Assembly (NCBI RefSeq): GCF_002367995.1
Contig: NZ_AP018207.1
Location: 7,736,199 to 7,800,198 of the forward strand
DNA: 64,000 nucleotides
Direction: 5' to 3'
Source: Calothrix brevissima NIES-22
GTDB taxonomy: Bacteria; Cyanobacteriota; Cyanobacteriia; Cyanobacteriales; Nostocaceae
In this document: one piece after another, positions 53,780 to 63,068 of the stretch
Layout of the letters: each line of letters opens with the position of its first letter
Position numbering within the stretch: the first letter of the stretch is position 1
The notes under the pieces: model-generated
The model's input: the letters and a program-made list of their open reading frames with translations, nothing else
What the model was told of the DNA's origin: nothing
Databases searched by the model: none
Position numbers and translations under genes: made by a program

Positions 53780-53955
53780 GCAACTTTTTTCGATTTACGT
53801 TGCTTAGTAGCTTTTTTCTCTGGCTTTACCTGATGCACCTGAGCGTTTTGGCGTTCTAGTTCCCGTTGCTCAAATTCAATCACAGTGCGGGCAACCAATT
53901 CAGCAAGTGTTTCATATCGTGTCATTTGTAGCGGCTCCATCATTACCTTAAACAT
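53776..53955 (-). CDS. Small basic-tailed protein convergent with the recombinase
   Basis: 59 codons (several in-frame ATGs; 53955 is the longest): MFKVMMEPLQMTRYETLAEL, VARTVIEFEQRELERQN, and a Lys-rich tail KKATKQRKSKKVA. The stop overlaps the recombinase stop by three bases. A small DNA-binding accessory such as an excision factor is conceivable, but there is no family evidence. Confidence 0.5.
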   Translation of the reverse strand: MFKVMMEPLQMTRYETLAELVARTVIEFEQRELERQNAQVHQVKPEKKATKQRKSKKVA

Positions 53956-54253
53956 AGCGAAGAAATCAAAAAAATCTGTTAGCCGTAAGCTTTTTTTATG
54001 TATTAAAATTTTCCAGATTAATTAATGGTAAAAAGCGCTATGAATGCAGAGGTAATTATGCTGATTACAAAGAGCGATCGCTAAAAAATTGACACCAAAA
54101 TTATTATGTATTCAAGCAATCAAATATATAGGCAATATCCACACACATTCTAAGTAAAAAATATATTAATCCCAATAATGTGTAGGGGCATGGCATTGCC
54201 ATGCCCTCTAGAATATATAGATGTGTCGCCAATATTATTTAAATTGGTATCAC

Positions 54254-54475
54254 CTAAGCCGAACTTCCACTTTCGCTAGTCATCACCGCAGCTGTAATTA
54301 AATGTGCTAACCGTAAAGCTTCGGGAACTTTCCCGCAGTCAGTTAAACGTTCCAAAACTTTAGCTATCACAGCAGGTTCTTCACCGCTAACTTGAAAGAA
54401 AAACGGTGCATAATCGTAAATTGTCCCGGCTTGCTGTAATATTTGATATCGCTTTAGTTGTAATAGGATAGCCTA
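54254..54475 (-). pseudogene. C-terminal remnant of an unidentified gene
   Basis: The frame ends YDYAPFFFQVSGEEPAVIAK, VLERLTDCGKVPEALRLAHL, ITAAVMTSESGSSA and stop. It opens after a TAG with no start codon. The composition is clearly protein-like. It is probably the 3' end of a larger gene truncated by rearrangement. The remaining gap (53956-54253) holds a GGGGCATGGCATTGCCATGC palindrome (54185). Confidence 0.5.
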
Positions 54476-54611
54476 GAGATACCTAAATATAACCTTTGAC
54501 TGTAGAATTTATCACCTCAGATAGATGAAAACATTAGTTAAGATATAGTGTTTTTTTTAACAAAAAATGGTAATCTACAAACTCATTTTGAGTCAAAACT
54601 GAGGTAAGTAC

Positions 54612-55052
54612 ATGGAAGCTCTTGCACTGCCTATATTTCTGATTTTGATGGCGTTGACTATTCATCTTCCCCAAAGAGGGCCAGCTAAAATCAGCAGGAC
54701 AAGAGGTGGAAGCGTAGTTATTAATGTCACATTCAATCAAAACAAGACATTTCCCATGATTTTGGATACAGGCGCAGATATGACAATCATCACGCAAAAA
54801 ATGGCCAGTGCTTTAAAGGTGGAACAAATGGGTGCAATCCCTTTTAGGGTAGCTAATAATCAAGTAGTGCTTTGGCCTGTAGGAATGGTAAAGTCGGTAG
54901 AAGTTGGTGGTGCGGTAGTAGATAATGTTAATGTAGCGATCGCACCAGAAAGGTCAATAGGTCTTTTAGGACAAAGCTTTTTAGCAAAATGTGATTACAC
55001 CATCGAGGGTGATGTTTTAAAATGCACTCGCAAATGGACGCCAGAAGGTTAA
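54612..55052 (+). CDS. Retropepsin-like aspartic protease
   Basis: 146 residues. N-terminal membrane anchor (LALPIFLILMALTIHL) and a single catalytic motif MILDTGADMTIIT; a second block IGLLGQSFLAKCDYTIEGDV is typical of the bacterial clan AA group. It should act as a dimer at the periplasmic face; substrate unknown. Confidence 0.88.
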   Translation: MEALALPIFLILMALTIHLPQRGPAKISRTRGGSVVINVTFNQNKTFPMILDTGADMTIITQKMASALKVEQMGAIPFRVANNQVVLWPVGMVKSVEVGGAVVDNVNVAIAPERSIGLLGQSFLAKCDYTIEGDVLKCTRKWTPEG

Positions 55053-55199
55053 TATTTTCGCAATTAAGAAACTGAGATGTAGCCAAATCTGATTTTAATT
55101 AATTAGGATAAGACGTACTCTTCTGTGTCATTTTTATCATTTATATTAGGATGAGGCGAAATATAAAATCCTCAATATATTTCGCACAAACAACTAGCA

Positions 55200-55901
55200 T
55201 TAGTTTTCTTCTAGTTCTGCACTCGGCTTATATTTTTTGACGATAACCATCAGACAGAGACAACTTAATACTAAAGCGAGTGGATTTAACGCTCCACTAT
55301 CTAAGATAATGTAAATACCTAATCCTACCAAAACGAAGGGAACAAGATTATTAGCGTAACGCTTGAGGATAGCGCCGATATTATTTTGGCTAATTAATTT
55401 GTAGCTAGCGTAACACCAAACTCCTACCAGCAAAAAGAAAATACTGATAATTATTACTAGTCTGATGATATTACTGTTAGCAAATAATGGCATATAAATA
55501 CTAACATTATCGCTACCATTGGCAATAGTAATTGCTGCCACACTATAAGTCTGTGGGGAAAGAAAGCTAGCGAACGCAGAATTTTTATCTAATTGCAATG
55601 CTTCATTTTCTGTATCTGCATCATCGCTTTCTTGATTGAGCCAAGTATTCAGACCAATAGCTATTGGAACTAATCCCAGTAATCCAATCCAATGTTGGGG
55701 TATAATTAAACCACCCAAGAAACCAGCTAGGCTAGCAATTACTAAAACAGCAAATCCGAGAAATTGACCAATAACAATATGCCGATAGCGAAAATTTTGA
55801 TTTATTTGTGAAAACCAAAGGGACAAAATCACTAAATCATCAAGATTAGTGGCGGTAAAAGCTGTGATTCCTGTAGGGATGGCTGTAATTAATTCTTCCA
55901 T
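55200..55901 (-). CDS. CadD-like permease, copy 1
   Basis: 233 residues, six membrane segments. Motifs FTATNLDDLVILSLWFSQIN, IPIAIGLNTWL and TIANGSDNVSIYMPLFA are those of the cadmium-resistance transporter (Cad) family. The metal or other substrate is not proven. It is paralogous to the gene at 57419. Confidence 0.85.
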   Translation of the reverse strand: MEELITAIPTGITAFTATNLDDLVILSLWFSQINQNFRYRHIVIGQFLGFAVLVIASLAGFLGGLIIPQHWIGLLGLVPIAIGLNTWLNQESDDADTENEALQLDKNSAFASFLSPQTYSVAAITIANGSDNVSIYMPLFANSNIIRLVIIISIFFLLVGVWCYASYKLISQNNIGAILKRYANNLVPFVLVGLGIYIILDSGALNPLALVLSCLCLMVIVKKYKPSAELEEN

Positions 55902-56224
55902 TGCACAGTTGGGGATATTGGATAATATATTGCTATTCGTTAATCAATATTGTTAGGTGAATGAGCCAAAATGGCGCATAATTTAGGAGTGATTTATCGT
56001 TGACTTTTTTTGTGCGATCGCTATCATTACTTAAGTTTCAAATTACCTGGATTTTAAAATAAATGCAAACATTTATTTTTGTTGAATCTATAAATAAAAA
56101 TAATCGATTTTCCATTTTCTAGCAAAATAATCATTTATGAATTTCTAGAGCTTGAGAACAGATTACTCAAAAATGAAAATCTACAATATAAAATACAGAA
56201 TTTGTATAATTAGAGTTAAAAGTA
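55902..56224. other. Intergenic promoter region
   Basis: 323 bases, AT-rich, between divergent genes; no repeat or gene. Confidence 0.4.
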
Positions 56225-56581
56225 ATGACAGAAAAGATTGTGAATATTACTAATTTTCATGCTCATGTTTACTTCGATGTCACAAATCGTGAGGCGGCTG
56301 CACGTGTACGCGAAGGCTTAGGTACAAATTTTGATGTGCAACTAGGACGTTGGCACGAAAAGCCGATAGGGCCACATCCAAAATCAATGTATCAAGTTTT
56401 ATTTTCTCCAGAACAGTTTGGTAAGGTTGTTCCTTGGTTAATGCTTAATCGTGAAGGACTAGATATTTTAGTTCACCCTTCAACAGGAAATGATGTAGCA
56501 GATCATACAAGCCATGCTTTATGGTTAGGAAACAAACTAGAGCTAAATATCAAAATTCTCGAACAGATTCGTAATTCGTAA
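56225..56581 (+). CDS. DOPA 4,5-dioxygenase family protein
   Basis: 118 residues. FHAHVYFDVTNREAAARVRE, WHEKPIGPHPKSMYQVLFSP and ILVHPSTGNDVADHTSHALW give the His-rich metal site of this family. Plants and fungi use relatives for betalain pigments; the bacterial role is unknown, probably extradiol ring cleavage. Confidence 0.9.
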   Translation: MTEKIVNITNFHAHVYFDVTNREAAARVREGLGTNFDVQLGRWHEKPIGPHPKSMYQVLFSPEQFGKVVPWLMLNREGLDILVHPSTGNDVADHTSHALWLGNKLELNIKILEQIRNS

Positions 56582-56713
56582 TATAAGGATGCAGCAAACC
56601 CTAATTAATTCATGAACACATCAATTAAATATATGTAGGGTACAGATAAAAGTCTTGGTGGGCAATGCCCACCCCACTAAATTAATTATGAATTACGAAT
56701 TACGAATTACGAA

Positions 56714-57358
56714 TTAGTAATTACTTGTCATCATTCCTGGTGGTAAGGTTGCATCTTCTAAATCAGCACCTAGTAAGTTTGCTCCTTGAATATTTGCAGT
56801 TAGAAGATTAGTTTTTTGTAAATCAGCTTTTTGTAAATTTGCGCCTTGTAGATTTACTCCTTGTAGATTTGCGCCTTCTAAATCGGCATCAAATAGATTA
56901 GCACCTTGTAGGTTAGCCCCTGCTATGTTGGCTTTGCTTAAATCTACTCCTTGCAAATTAGCATTTTTGAGATTTGTTCCCTGTAAATTGGCTTTTTCTA
57001 ATTCTACATCTTGGAGATTTGCACCTGCTAAATTAGCTGCTTGTAGGTTTGCTCTTTCTAGTTGTGCGCCAATCAAATTACATCCTACACATTCATTAGT
57101 TGTTAATAAACGTCTCACATTTTCAGCTACCGGATCTACAGGCCAAATTGTAGGAGAAGTAACTGGCGCTGGTGTAACTACTGGTGCTGCTATAGGTTCG
57201 CTAGTCACAGCAGGTGTAGATTGTGTTTCTATCGTTTGTGTTTCTGTTTGCGCTAAAGCGTTAGGTTGATCGAAGAAAGAAAATACTGTGACTACTACTA
57301 GAAATAAAGCTGTGAAAATCCAAGAGCCAAGTTTTTTGAGATTTACGTTCATCATCAT
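56714..57358 (-). CDS. Secreted pentapeptide-repeat protein
   Basis: 214 residues. Signal peptide (WIFTALFLVVVTVFSFF), a Pro/Thr-rich linker, CVGC motif, then ~20 A(N/D)LQX pentapeptides (ANLQGTNLKNANLQGVDLSK) forming a right-handed beta-helix. Probably periplasmic or thylakoid-lumenal; binding partner unknown. Confidence 0.9.
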   Translation of the reverse strand: MMMNVNLKKLGSWIFTALFLVVVTVFSFFDQPNALAQTETQTIETQSTPAVTSEPIAAPVVTPAPVTSPTIWPVDPVAENVRRLLTTNECVGCNLIGAQLERANLQAANLAGANLQDVELEKANLQGTNLKNANLQGVDLSKANIAGANLQGANLFDADLEGANLQGVNLQGANLQKADLQKTNLLTANIQGANLLGADLEDATLPPGMMTSNY

Positions 57359-57418
57359 GTCCCCCTGATAGAAATTTTGGTTTAATCAACAGTAATACGT
57401 TGTGATAAAAGTGCAAAT

Positions 57419-58108
57419 TTAATGAAACAGCGTTGCCATACTTGGTAATAGTTGAAAAGTTCCACTTTTGCTCATAATAGATATACCCAACCAAATTAAG
57501 ATAAATGGAAAGATTTTTCGCCCGTAGCGAGTGAGAACAGGAGCCATGAGCGGATTACGAGTCAAGTTGTAAGACAGAAAGCACCACAACCCAACTGTCA
57601 AATAACAAACACACAAAATGACGCCTAAACTGGGAAGATTTGTACTAGCAAATAGTGGTACATAGATGCCAATATTATTACCACCATTGGCAATAGTTAC
57701 CGCAGATACACGGTATGTTTGGGGATCGCGAATAGTTGCTAATAATGATTTTTTCCGTCGCTGAGGTTTAACTGGATGACCAAAGTTTAATGATACATCT
57801 TGTACAGTTTCTCCATTATCCTCACGACTCATGAGATTACTAATACCTATAGTAATCGGGAGAATACCTAATAATCCTACCCAAGCTTCTGGCAAAACTA
57901 AACCACCGAAGAAACCTGGAAGGCTAGCAGCAACTAATACAGTAAAGCCAATAAATTCACCGATGATAATGTGTTTAGGGCGAAAGACATGATTAACTTT
58001 GCCAAAAAAAGCAGTTAAGTATATATTGTCATCAAAGGTAGTTGCAATCGCAGTAGATATACCAATAATTGATGTTCCAATTAGCCAATCCATAGTTGTT
58101 GCTCGCAA
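57419..58108 (-). CDS. CadD-like permease, copy 2
   Basis: 229 residues: ATTFDDNIYLTAFFGKVNHV, GILPITIGISNL and TIANGGNNIGIYVPLFA match copy 1 in order, with moderate similarity, so this is an older duplication. It lies 60 bases upstream of the pentapeptide gene on the same strand. Confidence 0.85.
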   Translation of the reverse strand: MRATTMDWLIGTSIIGISTAIATTFDDNIYLTAFFGKVNHVFRPKHIIIGEFIGFTVLVAASLPGFFGGLVLPEAWVGLLGILPITIGISNLMSREDNGETVQDVSLNFGHPVKPQRRKKSLLATIRDPQTYRVSAVTIANGGNNIGIYVPLFASTNLPSLGVILCVCYLTVGLWCFLSYNLTRNPLMAPVLTRYGRKIFPFILIWLGISIMSKSGTFQLLPSMATLFH

Positions 58109-58977
58109 TAATTCAATAATGTACTCGCTATATCTGCTCTGCTGATAGAAGAAGTAAGCATAGTTCAGCAGATGCTTAAATCAAATTTTTTGCTTTTGAT
58201 GGCGATGTCTACAACGGGCGACGCCTACGCAATCTTGTCTTTGATGTTTGCTAGCAAGCTTAACTGTCTATGGTGTTAATACTACGGTTTACTGCTCAAT
58301 CAAAGCAAATATTATTTTTTTTCTAAACGATAAACAGAATTTATTAATGTTGGGCATTGGGCATTGATTATTAGTAAGATTATTTTGGCTTAACGTGCAT
58401 CTACAGTTTCTGATAATTCTCGGCTAACGGACTGACTATGCATAATTTTTATTTATTCTTTTAAAAAGAAAGAATATTTGCTTTAATTATGGACTTGGTT
58501 TTATCTTGTAAATACAAGGTATTCAACACCAGGCTAAAACATTTATAGCTTGATTTTTAACCAAATATGCCTATGAGTTATGTTTCTCATGCAGGATGAA
58601 AATATTTTTGTCATCCTCACTATTCTCTAGTTTTTACCTGAATTAAATGCCCTATATGTGCGTGTGATTATGGGTGTTTTTACCAGAGGAATATTTTTTT
58701 AATAATTCGGATATCTCTCTTGTAAAAATGTCAATAATTAAGCCAGAATATATTTGCCATGTCCGAAAATTAGGCTGGGGAAGATGAAGTCTTCAGTAAG
58801 ATGATAAACCCTTGGATATATTATCTTGAGGCTGTTTCATCATCTACTTGCGTAGGCATATCAACAAAAGTGGCGTCAGCTTATAGTCATAAATTGGCTA
58901 TAAATTGAAGTCGGTTTTGTCATTGAATTGCCAATTTTAAAGCCTAATTTTAAATATCCATCCCGTCCGTAACTGCC
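58109..58977. other. 870-base gap without a gene
   Basis: AT-rich, with HIP1-poor sequence and no long frame. I see no repeat or RNA gene that I can support. It includes the upstream regions of the divergent CadD-like and DUF2808 genes. Confidence 0.45.
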
Positions 58978-59511
58978 ATGAAGAATATTTTTAGATTATC
59001 TAAAGCTGTTTTGGCTTTCAGTTTTGGATTGTGTTTGCTGCCTATTTCCAAAACCTATGCCAATACTAACCCTGATTTTCAAGTAGCTTTGTCTGCCAGA
59101 ACTACTTATAATCAAACTTACGTTTCAACAGCAACGTATTATTTCACCATCTCAGTACCCGCTTCTGCAACAAAACCGTTACAACAGGTGACATTAAGCC
59201 AGATTCAAGGCGGCGAAAATATTGAGTTTGATGCTCAAAAGAGTAGCGCCTTTGTGGGAACAAGCGAACGCGCTGGACAAAACCTCCAATTTGCGATCGC
59301 AAATAACCCCAGTCAAGACGATTCTGTCACACTCCAGTTTGCTCAACCCTTACCACCGGGACAGACTGTAACTATCGCCCTCAAGCCTTACCGCAACCCT
59401 GCTTATGAAGGCTTTTATTTGTTCCATGTCAAAGCTGCTCCCGCAGATCAAAGTACAGAGGGACAATCTCTAGGCGTAGCACGGTTACAATTTTACCAAA
59501 ATGACTTTTAG
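58978..59511 (+). CDS. DUF2808 secreted protein
   Basis: 177 residues. Signal peptide (SKAVLAFSFGLCLLPISKTY), then the DUF2808 pattern: ATYYFTISVPASATKPLQQV, FVGTSERAGQNLQF and VTIALKPYRNPAYEGFYLFH. Cyanobacterial envelope family of unknown function. A terminator follows at 59575. Confidence 0.88.
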   Translation: MKNIFRLSKAVLAFSFGLCLLPISKTYANTNPDFQVALSARTTYNQTYVSTATYYFTISVPASATKPLQQVTLSQIQGGENIEFDAQKSSAFVGTSERAGQNLQFAIANNPSQDDSVTLQFAQPLPPGQTVTIALKPYRNPAYEGFYLFHVKAAPADQSTEGQSLGVARLQFYQNDF

Positions 59512-59574
59512 TTAGATAACTGAGAGCATCCCAATTTTGACGCAATACCCTAGAAGGGTATTGCTATAGGAACA

Positions 59575-59625
59575 AAGCCTGCAAAGGCAGGCTTCGTATT
59601 TCTAGCCCCACCCTTCTAGGGTGAG
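59575..59625 (+). terminator. Double hairpin after the DUF2808 gene
   Basis: AAGCCTGCAAAGGCAGGCTT (59575-59594) and CCACCCTTCTAGGGTGAGG (59607-59625); the second recurs at 48799. Confidence 0.65.
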
Positions 59626-59678
59626 GGCGTTTTTGTATGTACTTTTTTATAACTGAAAATTTTCTCTTCAACGCAAGT

Positions 59679-60629
59679 TTAATAGCCAGCTTCTTTATCA
59701 ACAATATTCCGCAGAGGTTGACCGTTATAATAGCGTGTAAAATTATCGAGAAAAAGTGCGATCGCTCTTTCTTTCGTCCTGGGAGAATGACCAGAAAAAT
59801 GCGGTGTAAGAAAAAGATTTGGTTGTGTCCATAAAGGGCTTTCTGGTGGTAACGGTTCTGTAAATACTGTATCTAAAGCCGCACCAGCAATTTGACCAGT
59901 TTGTAAGGCATTAATTAATGCAGGTTCATCAACAATTGCACCACGAGCAATATTAATTAAATAAGCATCGGGACGCATTAAGCTAAACACTTCCGCATCT
60001 ATTAAACCCTTAGTTTCTTTCGTTAACGGCGTGGCAATAACTACATAATGTGCTTCGCTTAATAGTGGTTTCCATTCATTTGCACCCACAACCTTATCAA
60101 AGTTTTCTAATGGTTGGGGATGGCGACGACTACCATAAATATTGAAACCAAAACCTTGAGCGCGTTTAGCAATTTCTTGCCCAATTCCACCCGCACCAAT
60201 AATTAATAAGGTTTTATCTAGCAATTCTTCATTTTTTAAGCCACGTTGCCAACTCTTTTGTATTTGTTGTTCGCGTAATTTAGGAAAATTCTTGGCGTAA
60301 GACAAAATATAAGCCAGCACAAATTCTGCCATCGGAATTGCATGAAGTCCTGCACCATTAGTTAAAAGAATTTCTCTCGCTAAATATTCCGGTGTCAAAA
60401 TATTATTGACACCTGCATTTGTTGCTTGATGCCAACGTAATTTAGGCGCTGCGGCTAAAACTTTTTGTAAAGTCGTTGGTTTTATATAATAAAGCCAACT
60501 AAAATATACTTCTGCATCTATGGCATCGCCATCAATATTCCCATCCACATCAGCCCGGACATATTCTACATCTTTAGGTAGATGCGGTTTAATTTCATCA
60601 GCTACTTCTATGGGTAGAATTAATTTCAT
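59679..60629 (-). CDS. D-isomer 2-hydroxyacid dehydrogenase
   Basis: 316 residues. NAD-binding site LLIIGAGGIGQEIAKRAQGF; catalytic Arg in NIARGAIVDE, Glu in DTVFTEPLPPESPLW, His in TPHFSGHSP. It probably reduces a 2-keto acid (glyoxylate or hydroxypyruvate type); exact substrate not assignable. Confidence 0.9.
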   Translation of the reverse strand: MKLILPIEVADEIKPHLPKDVEYVRADVDGNIDGDAIDAEVYFSWLYYIKPTTLQKVLAAAPKLRWHQATNAGVNNILTPEYLAREILLTNGAGLHAIPMAEFVLAYILSYAKNFPKLREQQIQKSWQRGLKNEELLDKTLLIIGAGGIGQEIAKRAQGFGFNIYGSRRHPQPLENFDKVVGANEWKPLLSEAHYVVIATPLTKETKGLIDAEVFSLMRPDAYLINIARGAIVDEPALINALQTGQIAGAALDTVFTEPLPPESPLWTQPNLFLTPHFSGHSPRTKERAIALFLDNFTRYYNGQPLRNIVDKEAGY

Positions 60630-60730
60630 GATAGCTTACTCCCTTTTTGCAGTTGGTCATCGTCACAGTGAAATTTGGGGCTTAATTTCCCTAGCTGGGA
60701 TACTACAAGAACGCTGGACTAAGGAGTCAT

Positions 60731-60840
60731 GTAAAAATAAGTTGAACAATTTAATATTTGTAGTGCGGGCAGGGTTCGACTGAGCGCTCACGCCGAAGTC
60801 TTGCCCGCGCGAGCAAGATGCTCGCACTACTTATTTTTAC
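60731..60840. repeat. Small inverted-repeat element (MITE-like), 110 bp
   Basis: Perfect 12-bp terminal inverted repeats GTAAAAATAAGT and ACTTATTTTTAC; internal palindromes GTGCGGGC/GCCCGCGCG and GCGAGCAAGATGCTCGC. No coding capacity. The flanking GTTGGGTT...AACCCAAC hairpin (60945-60972) is a separate repeat. Confidence 0.65.
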
Positions 60841-61089
60841 TTGATGCCTAACTTGCAAATCTTTATATGTGATAAATCATGGAGACAGTCATGATTTTAC
60901 TTTTATATAAGTAGGTGGTTGGAATTAAATATAAGATTGACGTAGGTTGGGTTGAGGAACGAAACCCAACACCAGCATGGGTTACGCTATCGCTAACCCA
61001 TCCTACAAATAATTATGTCTCCCTACTTAATAAATCCTAATCAGAAATCACCCATGCCCAATAAAAACCTATTTTTTTACCAAAGTCAT

Positions 61090-61485
61090 CGCGCCGTGGA
61101 AGCCCCTGGCTTTAGACATGGGGGTAAGGCGCACTTCGAGTGAGCTTCAGTGACCACAGGCGAATTTATTCGCTGTCAAAAATACCTGTGTTTCATGAGA
61201 TGATAAGTGTATGTCGAAATGGGTAAAGGCACTGTGCAACCCCACAGAAACGGCTTGGCCAGTAGACGTAAAGGCTGTCGAGTAGCCTTGGCAGGGTAGA
61301 AACACACTGCTTGCTAAGTGGCAAAACAATGTGTTTTTGGGGCGTGGGGATGAGTCCATCCTCTGTTCAATCGTAACCGCGCCTAGAGGTTCGGGGTATA
61401 GTGTTTCGGAACCTGAACAGGAACCAAACCGCTATTTCTCAGGGCTACTAAAAGCCCCCGCATTTATGCGTGGGGAATGCGTTAC
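61090..61485. mobile_element. IS605-derived noncoding element
   Basis: Flanked by GAAGCCCCTGGCTTTAGACA TGGGG (61100-61124) and AAAGCCCCCGCATTTATGCG TGGGG (61449-61473), hairpins of the right-end/guide-RNA type of IS200/IS605 elements. No transposase or TnpB frame inside. It overlaps the end of the sulfonate-type binding protein gene. Confidence 0.5.
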
Positions 61486-62475
61486 AATCCAATCATCTAA
61501 TTTAAAATCAGACTGGGCTAATTTTTGCGAAACTAAAAATTTTTTTGTACCTTCTAAAAGTTGCACCCCTTGTTCTGGTAAAGGTTCTATTGGGAATTGG
61601 GTAATCGGAAAAGAAGCCTTCACCACATCTAGAGGATATCCCGATACATCAGCATGAAATTTATAGTAAGCTTCTGGATTTGCTTGAATATCTTTGACAG
61701 CTACTTGTTTAATCTGATTCCATTTTTGCGGTAAATCGGGATGTTTAGCCAAAAATTCTTCTGTAGCTACCGTCACGCTAGTTCCCCGTAAGTCTGGGTG
61801 TTGAATTGCTTCATCAATTACAGGATAGCCTTTTGATTTTAACAACGGCCCGGTTCCTGTTGATGCTGCTATAGCCGCCACATCTCCCCGTTCTAGTGCA
61901 GCTTGAGCTTCGCTTGGTAGCATATGAATAACTTTAACGCGATCGCTAATTCCATTCTTCTGCAATAATCCAATTAAATAGCGATGCATATAAGAACCTT
62001 TAGAAGTCGCTACCTTCTGTCCTTTCAGTTCCGCAACAGAACGAGGGCCATCTTTTTTCGCCAATAACCAAGCATTGGTTCCTACTTGTTCTTGACCTAT
62101 TAAGCGTGTGGGTAGTCCTTTAGCTTTCCCCACCAATGCGGGAGTATCCCCATAAATTCCTACATCCACTTCCCCAGCAACTAAAGCTTCATTCAAATTC
62201 GGCCCGTTGGGGAAATTCAGCGTCTTAATTTCTGTAATCCCCAATTTTTGCAACTCTGGTAAAAGTTTACCTTGATGCATTGCCCAACCAGTCGGCCCGG
62301 TGGGTGTTTTCACTTTACCGTTACTTATAAAACCTAAACGCAAGGTAGAAGTTTTAACTTCCGCCTTAGTTGTAGTTGCGGGATTGGGTACAGCTTGGGA
62401 AACAGTTTGATTGGAACTGCAAGCCGTATTTAGAAATAACAAACTAGATATAGCTATAGTTGATAGTTTCAGCAT
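61432..62475 (-). CDS. ABC substrate-binding protein, SsuA/TauA-like
   Basis: 347 residues. Lipoprotein signal (LLFLNTACSSNQ). The body matches nitrate/sulfonate/taurine binding proteins (LRLGFISNGKVKTPTGPTGW, VDVGIYGDTPALVGKAKGLP, LKGQKVATSKGSYMHRYLIG). The last ~13 residues (HSPRINAGAFSSPEK) derive from the adjoining IS-like element, replacing the native C-terminus. With the ferredoxin and flavoprotein upstream it forms a probable sulfonate or organosulfur operon. Confidence 0.85.
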   Translation of the reverse strand: MLKLSTIAISSLLFLNTACSSNQTVSQAVPNPATTTKAEVKTSTLRLGFISNGKVKTPTGPTGWAMHQGKLLPELQKLGITEIKTLNFPNGPNLNEALVAGEVDVGIYGDTPALVGKAKGLPTRLIGQEQVGTNAWLLAKKDGPRSVAELKGQKVATSKGSYMHRYLIGLLQKNGISDRVKVIHMLPSEAQAALERGDVAAIAASTGTGPLLKSKGYPVIDEAIQHPDLRGTSVTVATEEFLAKHPDLPQKWNQIKQVAVKDIQANPEAYYKFHADVSGYPLDVVKASFPITQFPIEPLPEQGVQLLEGTKKFLVSQKLAQSDFKLDDWIVTHSPRINAGAFSSPEK

Positions 62476-62522
62476 GAAAAACGAACCACAGAGACACAGA
62501 GAACGCAGAGGAAAAAAACAAT

Positions 62523-62603
62523 TACAGCAGATTGCCAGTTGGTGAAGTACAGATTATCGTTGATTGTAGGGGCACTGGCAATGCCATGCCCCGAAGCACG
62601 TAC
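62523..62603 (+). repeat. Dispersed repeat, copy 3
   Basis: TACAGCAGATTGCCAGTTGG ... TTGATTGTAGGGGCACTGGC ... GCCCCGAAGCACGTAC; longer variant of the 17311 copy. It is inserted between the binding-protein and ferredoxin genes. Confidence 0.7.
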
Positions 62604-62628
62604 TTTGGACTCATCTTAATAGATTGTG

Positions 62629-62958
62629 TTATTTCATCAGCTTCAGAACTTGGTGTGTAGAATCTTCTTGCGCAGAAGAAGTGCGATCGCGTCCCCAACC
62701 AACATTTCTTCTATAACTTCCTAAAAGTTCAGCCTCTTTCAGCAATCTTTCATCTACAGCATCTAGAGGATCGACTTGTGGTGCTACATACAAAGCATCC
62801 ACCGGACAGTACAATTCACACATAAAACAAGTTTGACAATCACTCTGTCTACCAATCGTCGGCGGTGCATCTGGTACTTTATCAAACACATTCGTCGGGC
62901 AAACATTCACGCAAATATTACATTGAATACAGCGCGATGCACTAACTAACTCAATCAT
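62629..62958 (-). CDS. 4Fe-4S ferredoxin-type protein
   Basis: 109 residues with two clusters: CIQCNICVNVCPTNVF and CQTCFMCELYCPVDAL. It resembles the beta subunit of adenylylsulfate-reductase-like complexes and lies 110 bases downstream of the flavoprotein gene, its probable partner. Confidence 0.9.
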   Translation of the reverse strand: MIELVSASRCIQCNICVNVCPTNVFDKVPDAPPTIGRQSDCQTCFMCELYCPVDALYVAPQVDPLDAVDERLLKEAELLGSYRRNVGWGRDRTSSAQEDSTHQVLKLMK

Positions 62959-63068
62959 ACAATTTTAGATTTTGGATTTTGGATTTTAGATTGAGGAACG
63001 AGGCGCATTAGTCAAGAACTTTCATCTCTTCCTTTGCGCCTTTGCGTCTTTGCGTGAGAAAAAAATAA

